The notes beneath the pieces were generated by a model. The model saw only the letters and a list, made by a program, of their open reading frames with translations. It was not told the DNA's origin and made no database searches. From NCBI GenBank assembly GCA_015999765.1, contig JAECQR010000008.1, positions 32,183 to 96,182 of the forward strand: 64,000 nucleotides of DNA, read 5' to 3'. Position 1 is the first letter of the stretch, and each line of letters starts with the position of its first letter. The DNA comes from Flavobacteriia bacterium (lineage in GTDB: Bacteria > Bacteroidota > Bacteroidia > Flavobacteriales > Weeksellaceae). Below, piece after piece: positions 43,873 through 53,137 of this stretch. The position numbers and the translations under genes were made by a program.

Positions 43873-45594
43873 TTAATACAGTTCGTCAAATATACCGGAA
43901 TACTTTTTTCGCAGACGCTGTTTGGATTTTTTTACCGCTTCTACGGTAACGCCGAGTATTCTTGCAATTTCGGTGTTTTTAAGATCCAGTTTGGTAAGAA
44001 AGATTATCCGAAGGTTGGCCTCGGTAAGATCTTCAAAATTATCAGTGATGTTTTTATAAAATTCCGGATACTCCTGCATGAAATTGGTTTTGAAAAGATC
44101 CCAATTTTCCGCTGTCATCAGGTGAGATTGCAGCAGGCTTTGCAACACCGTTGTTTTCTCTTCCATGTAAGACTTGGAAAAATTATTGATGTTAGAAACT
44201 GTACTTTCTAATTCTTCAATTTGTTTGTTTTTTTCTCTGAGATAAGTTTTGAAGGTATCAATGGTTTTTTGAGAAGTATTGAGTCTGTTTTCGGAGTTTG
44301 CTTTTTCAAGCATCAATGCTAGTATTTTTTTATCATATTCAGATTTGTCAATTTTATATTTATTTCTGATATGATGCCTGATAAAAAACACAGTAAGCAG
44401 TAAACAGCCCGAGAGTATAATGGCTAACGTCTTTTGGATAGATGCTTTTTCGGCTTTTGATTTTTCTGCATCAATTTTTAGCTCAAAAATCTCTTCCCGG
44501 CTTTTCCAGTTGATTTGGTTGATATTTTCCTGCCCATCCATTTTCTTGAGGTCTTCGGAGGTGCGATCCATTTCTCTGCGTAAAAAAAGTTCCTGTTGAG
44601 CATCTTCTTTAATTTTCGCGAGCTGAAATTTCAGATCAAGTATATCGAGCTTTTCGCTTTTGTAATAGGGGCTGGAGTCTGCTATTTTCAACGCTTCATC
44701 TGCATACTTTTCGCTATCACTGTATCGTTTTGTTTTCAGATATAGCCTGGCTAATATAGTTTTGGCAAACATAAGATTTTTCTCATCCTGTATTTTTTCG
44801 GTGATATTGATATCTTTCAGTAAGAAATTCTCGGCTTCGTCGTATTTTTTCTGATCAATAGAGACCAATGCACGGTTTCCCAAAATTTTGGCGTAACGTA
44901 GTTTATCGTTGGTTTTTAGTGCAATTTCTTCAGCAATATTATAATGGTAGCCCGCACTGTCATATTTTTTCTGATGCCAATAATTTATAGCGATATTATC
45001 ATGCAGGGCAGCTTTGATTGAGGTAGGATTTGCGGATATTTTTTCTGCTCGCAGAAGATAAATATTGGATTTTTGAAACTCATTTATATTATTTAGAAAA
45101 TAACCAACTCTTTTGTAAGATACAGCGGGTGCAATTTTAAACTCGTAATCATTCATCTCCACGAGCTTTATATTTTTCAGGAAATATGGATAAGCGTCTT
45201 TTATTTCTCTGTAGGTATAGAGATAAAAAGCATACGAGATCTCCGACCAGGTTTGCAGATGCTGTAGTTTTTTCTTTTCCGCCAGCTTGATGGCTTTAAG
45301 AAATTGTGTGGTACTTTTTGTGTTTATACCTTTAGAAAGATCTGCAAATTTTTGAGCCTCGAGATTAGATACTATAATTTGTTGGATCGCTTTATCTTCT
45401 AATCCCTGTTTTTTCGCCTCTTGATTCATAAATGAGACGATATCCGGTATTTTGTCGTAAGAGGTCTCTATGCTCCCAAGTATGGAATTTATTTTTTCGA
45501 TCTCATTTCTTGTCTGGGCGTAAGAGTGTAAACTGAAGAGTACAAAACCCAAAACAAGCGTCTTTAAGTTTCTTAATGGTAAAGCTAGATTCAA
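43873..45594 (-). CDS. TPR-containing membrane regulator with C-terminal LuxR-type HTH
   Basis: 573 residues. N-terminal signal or anchor (LKTLVLGFVLFSLHSYAQ), periplasmic tetratricopeptide repeats (about 60-330; AALHDNIAINYWHQKKYDSAGYHY is part of one), one transmembrane helix (about 386-406, TLAIILSGCLLLTVFFI), a coiled coil, and a cytoplasmic DNA-binding end with NTEIARILGVTVEAVKKSKQRLRKK. The helix-turn-helix is of the LuxR/sigma-4-like type. Similar one-piece membrane regulators are common in flavobacteria. It converges on the metalloprotease gene; a regulatory link is an inference from position. Confidence 0.85.
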   Translation of the reverse strand: MNLALPLRNLKTLVLGFVLFSLHSYAQTRNEIEKINSILGSIETSYDKIPDIVSFMNQEAKKQGLEDKAIQQIIVSNLEAQKFADLSKGINTKSTTQFLKAIKLAEKKKLQHLQTWSEISYAFYLYTYREIKDAYPYFLKNIKLVEMNDYEFKIAPAVSYKRVGYFLNNINEFQKSNIYLLRAEKISANPTSIKAALHDNIAINYWHQKKYDSAGYHYNIAEEIALKTNDKLRYAKILGNRALVSIDQKKYDEAENFLLKDINITEKIQDEKNLMFAKTILARLYLKTKRYSDSEKYADEALKIADSSPYYKSEKLDILDLKFQLAKIKEDAQQELFLRREMDRTSEDLKKMDGQENINQINWKSREEIFELKIDAEKSKAEKASIQKTLAIILSGCLLLTVFFIRHHIRNKYKIDKSEYDKKILALMLEKANSENRLNTSQKTIDTFKTYLREKNKQIEELESTVSNINNFSKSYMEEKTTVLQSLLQSHLMTAENWDLFKTNFMQEYPEFYKNITDNFEDLTEANLRIIFLTKLDLKNTEIARILGVTVEAVKKSKQRLRKKYSGIFDELY

Positions 45595-45734
45595 ATGGAT
45601 GAAAATTTAATTAGACAGGTGAAATTTCGACCGTAAAAATACATTAAAAAATAATTATTGATGGTTTTAGGTTTACTAATCAGAACTCTTTTTTCCGAAC
45701 CACTTTTAAAGTAAATATTTTAGTAAATACAGTA

Positions 45735-45900
45735 CAGCAAGGATCTCATAAAAACAATAACGGTTACGGCACATTTATGGTTATGGGAACACAGGTGAAA
45801 AGTGTGAGACAGTTTGATGAACTTATCGATTTTTCAGGAGATGCTCCGCAGGAGAGATCCTATTCAGATTGATAGCGCTTTAATTTATCCCAAAAAAATA
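45735..45900 (+). pseudogene. Frameshifted 3' remnant of a second GLPGLI gene
   Basis: The DNA translates to GTFMVMGTQVKS, then QFDEL, the same words as in the intact gene (GTFMVMGTQVKSAEQFKEL, bases 39421-39477). Between GAACTT and CAGGAG the intact gene has 12 bases and this copy 10, a two-base loss that shifts the frame; after it, the other frame reads FQEMLRRRDPIQIDSALIYPKK, matching the end of the intact protein. The stop codon is also displaced. Nothing of the first 220 residues is present. Confidence 0.9.
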
Positions 45901-45904
45901 AGAA

Positions 45905-46387
45905 ATGGAGACAAGTGAAAATAAAAGTTTCTTCGATCGCTTTTCGGACTGGTCAACTGCTGCAGCTGGCAGTCCGTCTGCTTTTTTAATTGCATTGGCT
46001 TTAATAATCATTTGGGCAGGAACAGGTCCCATTTTTAAATTTTCCGAAACATGGCAGCTTGTAATTAATACAGGAACAACCATTGTTACGTTTCTCATGG
46101 TTTTCCTCATTCAGAAAGCACAGAATAAAGACTCCAAAGCCATACAGATTAAACTGAATGAACTTATCGCCGCCCACGAGAAAGCGAGCAACAGAATTGT
46201 GGATATTGAAGACCTTACAGAAAAGGAACTCGATAAACTCCACCGCTATTATCAGAAACTTTCCGATTTGGCAGAAGAGGATACGGATATTCACCAATCG
46301 CATTCCATAGATGCCGCCGAAGATAACCACGAGCATAAAATGCGCAATAAGATTATTCATCAGCAGATTGAAGAGGAAGATAAATAA
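45905..46387 (+). CDS. Low-affinity iron permease-family membrane protein
   Basis: 160 residues. Two transmembrane helices (about 25-45 and 51-70: SPSAFLIALALIIIWAGTGP and TIVTFLMVFLIQKAQNKD), then the conserved QNKDSKAIQIKLNELIAAH and an acidic, His-rich tail. The family is named for yeast Fet4-like transport, but short bacterial members have unproven function. It starts directly after the GLPGLI remnant and ends before the hairpin upstream of rplC. No iron-box is evident. Confidence 0.82.
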   Translation: METSENKSFFDRFSDWSTAAAGSPSAFLIALALIIIWAGTGPIFKFSETWQLVINTGTTIVTFLMVFLIQKAQNKDSKAIQIKLNELIAAHEKASNRIVDIEDLTEKELDKLHRYYQKLSDLAEEDTDIHQSHSIDAAEDNHEHKMRNKIIHQQIEEEDK

Positions 46388-46464
46388 ATCTTTTCAACAT
46401 CAAAAAAGACAATAATTACGAAAAATCAGCGAAATCCTTTTGCTTTAATAATCAATGACTTCAG

Positions 46465-46490
46465 AACTTCAGCCGCCGCTGAAGTTTTTT
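46465..46490 (+). terminator. Terminator upstream of the rplC promoter
   Basis: Nine-base perfect stem AACTTCAGC/GCTGAAGTT (46465-46473 with 46478-46486), loop CGCC, then six T residues. Confidence 0.88.
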
Positions 46491-46521
46491 GCATTTTTCG
46501 CAAAATATTTTTAACTCCCTG

Positions 46522-46552
46522 TTTGTCAATTCAAAAAAACTTCATACATTTG
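46522..46552 (+). promoter_or_regulatory. Promoter of the rplC-rplQ operon
   Basis: TTTG (46522-46525), 19-base spacer, TACATTTG (46545-46552). Transcript start expected near 46559, giving a leader of about 88 bases. Confidence 0.88.
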
Positions 46553-46575
46553 CACACTCAATTTATGGAAGAAGT

Positions 46576-46647
46576 ATGCCTATTTCAGAAATAGAAATCA
46601 CCGAAACCTCGATTGACAAACGTGAACTTAATATAATATATAAATAA
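46576..46647 (+). CDS. Possible 23-codon leader ORF before rplC
   Basis: ATG at 46576, no internal stop, TAA at 46645-46647 sharing a base with the rplC ATG (TAATG). Peptide starts [13 protein letters not shown] shorter overlapping ATG ORF starts at 46565 (nine codons). A small hairpin CTATTT/AAATAG (46580-46594) lies at its start. It could couple translation to rplC; no family known. Confidence 0.4.
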   Translation: MPISEIEITETSIDKRELNIIYK

Positions 46648-47273
46648 TGTCAGGTATTATTGGTAAAAAAATCGGGATGACTTCCTTGTTTGACGAAAAC
46701 GGCAAAAATATGCCGTGTACAGTTATTCAGGCTGGTCCTTGCTCGGTTTTACAGGTCAGAACCGTAGAAAAAGATGGGTACAAAGCTGCTCAGCTAGGTT
46801 TCGATGACAAGAGTGAAAAGAACGTTGGTAAAGCGTTAGCCGGCCACTTCAAAAAGGCTGGTTCTGCTCCAAAAGCTAAATTGGTAGAATTCTACAACGA
46901 ATTCGTAGATACTTTAAGCGTAGGAGATGAAGTAAAAGTTAATCTGTTCGCGCAAGGCGAATTTGTTGACGTAACAGGAACTTCAAAAGGTAAAGGTTTC
47001 CAGGGGGTTGTTAAAAGACACAACTTTGGTGGTGTAATGCAGGCAACTCACGGACAGCACAACAGACTTAGAGCCCCAGGTTCTATTGGTGCAGGTTCCG
47101 ACCCGTCAAGAGTATTCAAAGGAATGCGTATGGCAGGTAGAATGGGTGGTAAGCAAGTTACCGTACAAAACCTTCAGGTGTTAAGAGTAGATGAAGAGCA
47201 AAATCTTTTAGTAGTAAAAGGTGCTGTTCCGGGAGCAAAAAATTCTTATGTAATTATCAGAAAATGGAACTAG
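46647..47273 (+). CDS. rplC: 50S ribosomal protein L3
   Basis: 208 residues: [36 protein letters not shown] and [18 protein letters not shown], which is the loop near the peptidyl-transferase centre with the glutamine methylated in other bacteria. First gene of the second ribosomal block. Its last ten bases overlap rplD. Confidence 0.98.
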   Translation: MSGIIGKKIGMTSLFDENGKNMPCTVIQAGPCSVLQVRTVEKDGYKAAQLGFDDKSEKNVGKALAGHFKKAGSAPKAKLVEFYNEFVDTLSVGDEVKVNLFAQGEFVDVTGTSKGKGFQGVVKRHNFGGVMQATHGQHNRLRAPGSIGAGSDPSRVFKGMRMAGRMGGKQVTVQNLQVLRVDEEQNLLVVKGAVPGAKNSYVIIRKWN

Positions 47274-47893
47274 TAGTATTTAATACATCAGGAAAAGAAA
47301 CCGGAAGAACAGTTCAGTTAGACGAAGCAATCTTCGGAATTGAGCCTAACCAGCACGCGGTTTACTTAGAAGTGAAACAATACCTTGCTGCACAAAGACA
47401 AGGAACACATAAATCAAAAGAAAGAAGCGAAATTACCGCTTCTACCAAGAAACTTAAAAAGCAAAAAGGTTCTGGTTCTGCAAGATACGGTGATATCAAG
47501 TCGCCAACTTTCAGAGGTGGAGGTAGAGTTTTTGGTCCAAAACCAAGAGACTACCGATTCAAACTGAACAAGGCTTTGAAGAGACTGGCGAAAAAATCTG
47601 TGCTTTCTCAGAAAATGAGAGACAATTCTATTAAAGTTCTTGAGGCATTCAACTTTGATGCTCCTAAGACTAAAGAATTTATCACACTGAACAACGCATT
47701 AGGATTTGAAGGTAAAAAATCATTATATATTTTACCTGAAGCTAACAAAAATGTATATCTGTCATCAAGAAACTTACCTAAAACTACAGTATTGACTTAT
47801 AACGAGATCAGTTCTTACGATTTGGTACACGCTGGCGAGATTGTATTTTTAGAAGGTGCTATCGAAAAATTTCAGGAAAACTTAAGAAAATAA
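47264..47893 (+). CDS. rplD: 50S ribosomal protein L4
   Basis: 209 residues. The exit-tunnel loop (about 45-90) with [20 protein letters not shown] is present. In Escherichia coli L4 also represses its own operon; whether that is so here is unknown. The ATG lies within the end of rplC (ATGGAACTAG), which suggests coupled translation. Confidence 0.98.
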   Translation: MELVVFNTSGKETGRTVQLDEAIFGIEPNQHAVYLEVKQYLAAQRQGTHKSKERSEITASTKKLKKQKGSGSARYGDIKSPTFRGGGRVFGPKPRDYRFKLNKALKRLAKKSVLSQKMRDNSIKVLEAFNFDAPKTKEFITLNNALGFEGKKSLYILPEANKNVYLSSRNLPKTTVLTYNEISSYDLVHAGEIVFLEGAIEKFQENLRK

Positions 47894-47896
47894 ATC

Positions 47897-48187
47897 ATGT
47901 CTATTATTATTAAACCTATCATTTCAGAAAAAGCAAACTATCTTACAGATTTGAGAGGAGCTTATTCTTTTTTCGTTAACACGAAAGCGAATAAAATCCA
48001 GATCAGAAAAGCGGTAGAAGAGGCTTATGGTGTAAAAGTAGCAGACGTAAGAACAATGATTTACGCTCCTAAAGTTTCATCGAAACACACCAAAAAAGGA
48101 CTACAGGTTGGGAAAACCAACAAAATGAAGAAAGCAGTTGTTTCCCTTGCAGAAGGTGAAGTGATTGATATTTTTGCAACGAATTAA
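47897..48187 (+). CDS. rplW: 50S ribosomal protein L23
   Basis: 96 residues: IIKPIISEKANYLTDLRG, then FFVNTKANKIQIRKAVEEAYGV. L23 borders the tunnel exit and docks trigger factor and SRP. Follows rplD by three bases. Confidence 0.97.
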   Translation: MSIIIKPIISEKANYLTDLRGAYSFFVNTKANKIQIRKAVEEAYGVKVADVRTMIYAPKVSSKHTKKGLQVGKTNKMKKAVVSLAEGEVIDIFATN

Positions 48188-48204
48188 TTAAATAATCAAT
48201 AGTA

Positions 48205-49026
48205 ATGTCTGTTAGAAAATTAAAACCTATCACCCCGGGACAGAGATTCAGAGTTGTTAACAACTTTGAGGAAATTACTACCAACAAACCAGAGAAGTCT
48301 CTAACCGTTGGTATTAAAAAGTCAGGTGGTCGTAACAATACTGGTAAAATGACCATGCGTTACACCGGAGGTGGACACAAACAAAAATACAGAATTATCG
48401 ACTTCAAAAGAAACAAGTTTGATGTTGAAGGAACGGTAAAAACTGTAGAGTACGATCCAAACAGAACAGCTTTCATCGCGCTAGTAGAATACACAGATGG
48501 AGAGAAGAGATACATCATCGCTCCAAACGGTATCAAAGTAGACCAGAAAGTAATCTCAGCGGATACTGCAGAACCTAATGTAGGTAATGCAATGAAATTG
48601 AAGAACATTCCTTTGGGAACTGTTGTTTCTTGTATCGAATTGAGACCTGGTCAGGGAGCAGTTATGGCAAGAAGTGCAGGATCTTCAGCACAGTTAACTT
48701 CAAGAGACGGTAAATACGCGATCGTGAAATTACCTTCAGGAGAATCTAGAATGATCCTTACTGAATGTATGGCAATGATCGGATCTGTTTCTAACGGCGA
48801 CCACCAGCTTACCGTTTCCGGTAAAGCAGGTAGAAGCAGATGGTTAGGAAGAAGACCTAGAACAAGACCAGTTGTAATGAACCCAGTTGATCACCCAATG
48901 GGAGGTGGTGAAGGTCGTTCATCAGGAGGTCACCCAAGATCTAGAAACGGTATGCCGGCTAAAGGTTACAAAACAAGAAAGAAAAACAAAGCGTCTAACC
49001 GATTTATCGTATCTAAAAGAAAATAA
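48205..49026 (+). CDS. rplB: 50S ribosomal protein L2
   Basis: 273 residues; needed for subunit joining and peptidyl transfer. Seen: [29 protein letters not shown] and the C-terminal [18 protein letters not shown], where many bacteria have DHPHGGG; I believe the Met is usual in bacteroidetes. It follows rplW by 17 bases. Confidence 0.98.
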   Translation: MSVRKLKPITPGQRFRVVNNFEEITTNKPEKSLTVGIKKSGGRNNTGKMTMRYTGGGHKQKYRIIDFKRNKFDVEGTVKTVEYDPNRTAFIALVEYTDGEKRYIIAPNGIKVDQKVISADTAEPNVGNAMKLKNIPLGTVVSCIELRPGQGAVMARSAGSSAQLTSRDGKYAIVKLPSGESRMILTECMAMIGSVSNGDHQLTVSGKAGRSRWLGRRPRTRPVVMNPVDHPMGGGEGRSSGGHPRSRNGMPAKGYKTRKKNKASNRFIVSKRK

Positions 49027-49028
49027 TT

Positions 49029-49307
49029 ATGGCAAGATCACTTAAGAAAGGACCTTTCATTCATCATACTTTAGATAAGAAGGTTCAGACAAATATAGAG
49101 TCTGGTAAGAAGACAGTAATTAAAACTTGGTCCAGAGCATCAATGATCTCCCCGGACTTCGTAGGACAAACCATCGCAGTACACAACGGTAAATCTTTTA
49201 TCCCGGTTTATGTAACTGAAAACATGGTAGGTCACAAGTTAGGCGAATTTTCTCCGACAAGATCTTTCAGAGGTCACGGTGGTAACAAAAATAAAGGAGG
49301 TAGATAA
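49029..49307 (+). CDS. rpsS: 30S ribosomal protein S19
   Basis: 92 residues: [52 protein letters not shown]. Binds the 30S head with S13. Two bases after rplB. Confidence 0.98.
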   Translation: MARSLKKGPFIHHTLDKKVQTNIESGKKTVIKTWSRASMISPDFVGQTIAVHNGKSFIPVYVTENMVGHKLGEFSPTRSFRGHGGNKNKGGR

Positions 49308-49309
49308 TC

Positions 49310-49711
49310 ATGGGATCAAGAAAAAGAGAAAGTGCATTAGCACGTAAAATAGCAAACCAGGATGTGGCAAAATCGTTACATAATGATTGCCCGTCTTCCC
49401 CAAGAAAGATGAGATTGGTTGCTGATATCATCAGAGGAGTAGAAGTAGATAAAGCCTTAGCAATCCTGAAGTTTTCTAAAAAAGAAGCTTCCAACAAATT
49501 GGAGAAAGTTCTTCTTTCTGCAATGGCTAACTGGCAAACTAAAAATGAAGGAGCTGATATCGAGGAAGCAAACTTAATCGTAAAAGAAATTATGGTTGAT
49601 AGTGCAAGACAATTGAAGAGACTGAGACCTGCACCACAAGGTAGAGGGCACAGAATCAGAAAAAGATCAAACCACATTACGTTAATTTTAGGCACTAAAG
49701 ACATTAAATAA
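49310..49711 (+). CDS. rplV: 50S ribosomal protein L22
   Basis: 133 residues with [14 protein letters not shown] and the tunnel hairpin [19 protein letters not shown]; the hairpin shows none of the changes tied to macrolide resistance that I can recognise. N-terminal extension of about 20 residues relative to Escherichia coli. Confidence 0.97.
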   Translation: MGSRKRESALARKIANQDVAKSLHNDCPSSPRKMRLVADIIRGVEVDKALAILKFSKKEASNKLEKVLLSAMANWQTKNEGADIEEANLIVKEIMVDSARQLKRLRPAPQGRGHRIRKRSNHITLILGTKDIK

Positions 49712-49718
49712 TCAAGGT

Positions 49719-50462
49719 ATGGGACAGAAGACAAATCCAATTGGTAACAGATTAGGTATCATCAGAGGATGGGATTCGAACTGGTTTGGTGGTAAAAACT
49801 ACGGCGATAGAATCGCTGAAGATTACAAAATCAGAAGATACCTTGAAGCAAGATTATCTAAAGGTGGAATTTCAAAAATTTATATTGAAAGAACCCTGAA
49901 ATTAGTAACAGTAACAATCACTACTGCTAGACCGGGACTTATCATCGGTAAAGGAGGTCAGGAAGTTGATAAATTAAAGGAAGAATTAAAAAAGATTACC
50001 GATAAGGACATCCAGATCAATATCTTCGAAATCAAAAGACCTGAACTTGATGCAGTATTAGTTGCTGACAGTATCGCTAAGCAGATCGAAAACCGTATTT
50101 CTTACAGAAGAGCCGTAAAAATGGCAATTCAAAGTACCATGAGAATGGGAGCTGAAGGAATCAAGGTTCAGATTTCTGGTAGATTAAATGGAGCTGAGAT
50201 GGCAAGAAGCGAATCTTTCAAAGACGGAAGAATCCCATTGTCAACTTTCCGTGCAGATATCGATTACCATATCGGTGAAGCACTTACACAATACGGAAAA
50301 CTTGGTGTAAAGGTTTGGATTATGAAAGGTGAGGTTTACGGTAAAAGAGATCTTTCCCCATTAGTAGGACAACAGAAAAAAGCACCTGCAGGTAGAGGCG
50401 ACAGAAATGAGCGCGGCGACCGTGGTGAAAGAGGAGACAGAAGACCAAGAGATAGAAAATAA
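49719..50462 (+). CDS. rpsC: 30S ribosomal protein S3 with Arg/Gly/Asp-rich tail
   Basis: 247 residues. [21 protein letters not shown]-type [17 protein letters not shown] and [12 protein letters not shown] define S3. After about residue 217 comes a tail made of repeated RGDRxERGD units, seen in some relatives but long here. S3 lines the mRNA entry channel, so a basic-acidic tail could touch mRNA; this is speculation. Confidence 0.97.
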   Translation: MGQKTNPIGNRLGIIRGWDSNWFGGKNYGDRIAEDYKIRRYLEARLSKGGISKIYIERTLKLVTVTITTARPGLIIGKGGQEVDKLKEELKKITDKDIQINIFEIKRPELDAVLVADSIAKQIENRISYRRAVKMAIQSTMRMGAEGIKVQISGRLNGAEMARSESFKDGRIPLSTFRADIDYHIGEALTQYGKLGVKVWIMKGEVYGKRDLSPLVGQQKKAPAGRGDRNERGDRGERGDRRPRDRK

Positions 50463-50544
50463 TTAATGAAATTTTAGAGGACAGTTTTAAATGACCGTTA
50501 CTTTTTTAAAAGCTAAAATCTAAAATCTAAAATTCCTAGAAATT
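50463..50544. other. Spacer between rpsC and rplP
   Basis: 82 bases in an operon where gaps are otherwise 0-20. It contains repeats of CTAAAAT (CTAAAATCTAAAATCTAAAAT) and no ORF or clear promoter. Confidence 0.6.
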
Positions 50545-50970
50545 ATGTTACAACCAAGAAGAACCAAATTCCGTAAAGTTCACAAGATGAAGATGAAGGG
50601 GATTGCCCAAAGAGGGAATCAACTCGCTTACGGAACTTTCGGGATCAAAGCTAACGAAGGAGCTTGGATCACTGCAAGACAAATTGAAGCAGCGCGTATT
50701 GCTGCAACAAGATATATGAAAAGAGAAGGTCAGTTATGGATCAAAATATTTCCAGACAAACCGATTACTAAAAAACCAGCCGAAGTAAGGATGGGGAAAG
50801 GTAAAGGTGCTGTGGAATATTGGGTATCTGTAGTGAAACCTGGTAAAATTATGTTTGAAGTAGGTGGAGTACCTTATGAAGTTGCCAAAGAAGCACTTCG
50901 TTTAGCTGCTCAGAAACTTCCTGTTACTACAAGATTTGTAGTTGCTAACGATTTTGTTCAACCTCAATAA
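50545..50970 (+). CDS. rplP: 50S ribosomal protein L16
   Basis: 141 residues: [60 protein letters not shown]. Binds the A-site region of the 50S. Confidence 0.98.
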   Translation: MLQPRRTKFRKVHKMKMKGIAQRGNQLAYGTFGIKANEGAWITARQIEAARIAATRYMKREGQLWIKIFPDKPITKKPAEVRMGKGKGAVEYWVSVVKPGKIMFEVGGVPYEVAKEALRLAAQKLPVTTRFVVANDFVQPQ

Positions 50971-50979
50971 TTTATTAAA

Positions 50980-51171
50980 ATGAAAAAAGCTGACATCAAA
51001 AATCTAAGCGCAGGAGATATTCAAAACAAGTTGACTGAAGTAAAAGCAGATTTCAATAAAATGAAATTATCGCACAGCATCAGCCCGATTGAAAATCCAA
51101 TTCAAATTAAAGACATGAGAAGAACAATCGCTCGTCTGGAAACTGAATTAACACTAAAACAACAATCATAA
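50980..51171 (+). CDS. rpmC: 50S ribosomal protein L29
   Basis: 63 residues, two helices: [16 protein letters not shown] and [19 protein letters not shown]. Tunnel-exit neighbour of L23. Confidence 0.96.
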   Translation: MKKADIKNLSAGDIQNKLTEVKADFNKMKLSHSISPIENPIQIKDMRRTIARLETELTLKQQS

Positions 51172-51184
51172 TTTTCCTTTTATC

Positions 51185-51439
51185 ATGGATAGAAATTTAA
51201 GAAAAGAAAGAATCGGGATCGTTTCCAGCAATAAAATGGAAAAGACCATTGTTGTAAGTGAAACGACGAGAGTAAAACACCCGATGTACGGTAAATTCGT
51301 TCTAAAAACGAAAAAATATACCGCTCATGATGAGAACAACGAGTGTACTGAAGGCGATACAGTATTAATTACTGAAACAAGACCTTTAAGTAAAAGTAAG
51401 AGATGGAGATTAGTAAGAATCATTGAAAAAGCTAAGTAA
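51185..51439 (+). CDS. rpsQ: 30S ribosomal protein S17
   Basis: 84 residues: [22 protein letters not shown] and [18 protein letters not shown]. The stop overlaps the rplN start (TAATG). Confidence 0.98.
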   Translation: MDRNLRKERIGIVSSNKMEKTIVVSETTRVKHPMYGKFVLKTKKYTAHDENNECTEGDTVLITETRPLSKSKRWRLVRIIEKAK

Positions 51440-51807
51440 TGTTACAAACCGAATCAAGATTAAAAGTTGCTGATAACACAGGTGCAAAAGAAGTACTTGT
51501 AATCAGAGTTCTGGGAGGAACCAGAAGAAGATATGCTTCAGTTGGTGATAAAATCGTAGTTACTATCAAAGATTCTACACCACAGGGTAACGCAAAAAAA
51601 GGAACTGTTTCTAAAGCAGTTGTAGTAAGAACTAAAAAAGCAGTTCGTAGAAAAGATGGTTCATACATCAAATTCGACGATAACGCTTGTGTTCTTCTTA
51701 ACGCAGCCGGCGAAATGAGAGGTACCCGTGTTTTCGGACCTGTTGCCCGTGAACTGAGAGATAAAGAATATATGAAAGTCATTTCATTAGCTCCTGAAGT
51801 ACTTTAA
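51439..51807 (+). CDS. rplN: 50S ribosomal protein L14
   Basis: 122 residues: [26 protein letters not shown] begins it; [19 protein letters not shown] and [13 protein letters not shown] follow. Forms the bridge to the 30S. Confidence 0.98.
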   Translation: MLQTESRLKVADNTGAKEVLVIRVLGGTRRRYASVGDKIVVTIKDSTPQGNAKKGTVSKAVVVRTKKAVRRKDGSYIKFDDNACVLLNAAGEMRGTRVFGPVARELRDKEYMKVISLAPEVL

Positions 51808-51825
51808 TTTTAAAATTTACAGAAA

Positions 51826-52152
51826 ATGACAAAGTTAAAAATCAAAAGAGGAGATAACGTAATCATCACTACCGGTAAGAAAGAAATTAAAGGTAAAACA
51901 GGTGAGGTTATTGAAGTGATCAGAAAAGAAGGCAAAGACGCTAGAGTTATCGTTGCAGGTTTAAATATCGTTAAAAAACATACCAAACCATCAGCAGGTA
52001 ACCCACAAGGCGGAATTGTAGAGAAAGAAGCATCAATCCATATTTCCAACGTTATGCTTATCGACAAAAACGGTAAAGCTACCAAAACAGGATCTAAAGT
52101 GGAAGGTGATAAAAAAGTAAGAGTTGCTAAAACAACCGGTGAAACTTTATAA
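51826..52152 (+). CDS. rplX: 50S ribosomal protein L24
   Basis: 108 residues, KOW motif near the start: KIKRGDNVIITTGKKEIKGKTG, then NIVKKHTKPSAGNPQGGI. Assembly initiator of the 50S. Confidence 0.97.
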   Translation: MTKLKIKRGDNVIITTGKKEIKGKTGEVIEVIRKEGKDARVIVAGLNIVKKHTKPSAGNPQGGIVEKEASIHISNVMLIDKNGKATKTGSKVEGDKKVRVAKTTGETL

Positions 52153-52164
52153 TTATAAAAGACG

Positions 52165-52716
52165 ATGGAATATATAGTAAGACCAAGGAAAATATATAAA
52201 GAAAAGATTGTTCCTGCGATGATGGAAGAATTTGGGTACAAATCTGTTATGCAGGTACCTAGATTAGAAAAAATCGTTATTTCACAAGGTTTAGGTGCAG
52301 CTACTGCTGACAAGAAAATTGTAGATTACGCAGTAGAAGAACTTACAGCAATCACCGGTCAAAAAGCAGTTGGTACAATCTCTAAGAAAGATGAGGCTGC
52401 CTTCAAATTGAGAAAAGGAATGCCAGTAGGAGCAAGAGTAACTTTAAGAGCTGATAAAATGTATGAGTTCTTAGACAGACTTACTTCTTCAGCTTTACCA
52501 CGAATCAGAGATTTCTCTGGTATCAAGGCTGAAGGTTTCGATGGTAGAGGAAATTACAACTTAGGAATCACTGAGCAAATCATTTTCCCTGAGATCGTAA
52601 TCGACAAAGTAAAAAAAATCCAGGGGATGGACATTACTTTCGTTACTACAGCGAAAACCGACAAAGAAGCAAAAGCATTATTAACGCATTTTGGTATGCC
52701 TTTTAAAAAGAATTAA
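52165..52716 (+). CDS. rplE: 50S ribosomal protein L5
   Basis: 183 residues: [54 protein letters not shown]. Binds 5S rRNA. Confidence 0.98.
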   Translation: MEYIVRPRKIYKEKIVPAMMEEFGYKSVMQVPRLEKIVISQGLGAATADKKIVDYAVEELTAITGQKAVGTISKKDEAAFKLRKGMPVGARVTLRADKMYEFLDRLTSSALPRIRDFSGIKAEGFDGRGNYNLGITEQIIFPEIVIDKVKKIQGMDITFVTTAKTDKEAKALLTHFGMPFKKN

Positions 52717-52719
52717 AAG

Positions 52720-52989
52720 ATGGCTAAAGAATCAATGAAAGCGCGTGAGCGCAAAAGAGAAGCTACAGTAGCAAAATATGCTGAAAAAAGAAAAGCTTTG
52801 AAAGAAGCCGGAGATTACGCAGCATTGCAATTATTGCCTAAAGACGCTTCACCTGTAAGATTACACAACAGATGTAAATTAACAGGAAGACCAAGAGGAT
52901 ACATGAGAACTTTCGGACTTTCGAGAGTAACCTTCAGAGAAATGGCCAACAAAGGTCTTATCCCAGGTGTTAAAAAAGCTAGTTGGTAA
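52720..52989 (+). CDS. rpsN: 30S ribosomal protein S14, zinc-free form
   Basis: 89 residues: [19 protein letters not shown] and [21 protein letters not shown]. Longer form without the CxxC pairs of the 61-residue zinc type. Last gene before a 148-base spacer. Confidence 0.97.
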   Translation: MAKESMKARERKREATVAKYAEKRKALKEAGDYAALQLLPKDASPVRLHNRCKLTGRPRGYMRTFGLSRVTFREMANKGLIPGVKKASW

Positions 52990-53137
52990 CAATTTAGAAT
53001 AATCGAGACAGTAAAGTTGATTGTTAGAATCAAGAGCCAAGAATCAAGAGCCAAGATGTAAGTCTTGAATCTTGTGTCTCGGTTCTTGAATCTTAATCAA
53101 AACTAATTGTCATAAACCAATAATTTAAAATAGAAAA
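52990..53137. repeat. Repeat-rich spacer between rpsN and rpsH
   Basis: Contains AATCAAGAGCCAAG twice in tandem (53028-53041 and 53042-53055) and, facing them, CTTGAATCTT twice (53063-53072 and 53084-53093), so the region can fold into an imperfect hairpin. No ORF or promoter seen. It interrupts the otherwise tight gene order. Confidence 0.7.

Noticed and set aside
38648..46646. Mobile island in the ribosomal superoperon with integrase
   Set aside because: No transposase, integrase, tRNA target or terminal repeats are present; the evidence supports duplication and replacement only.
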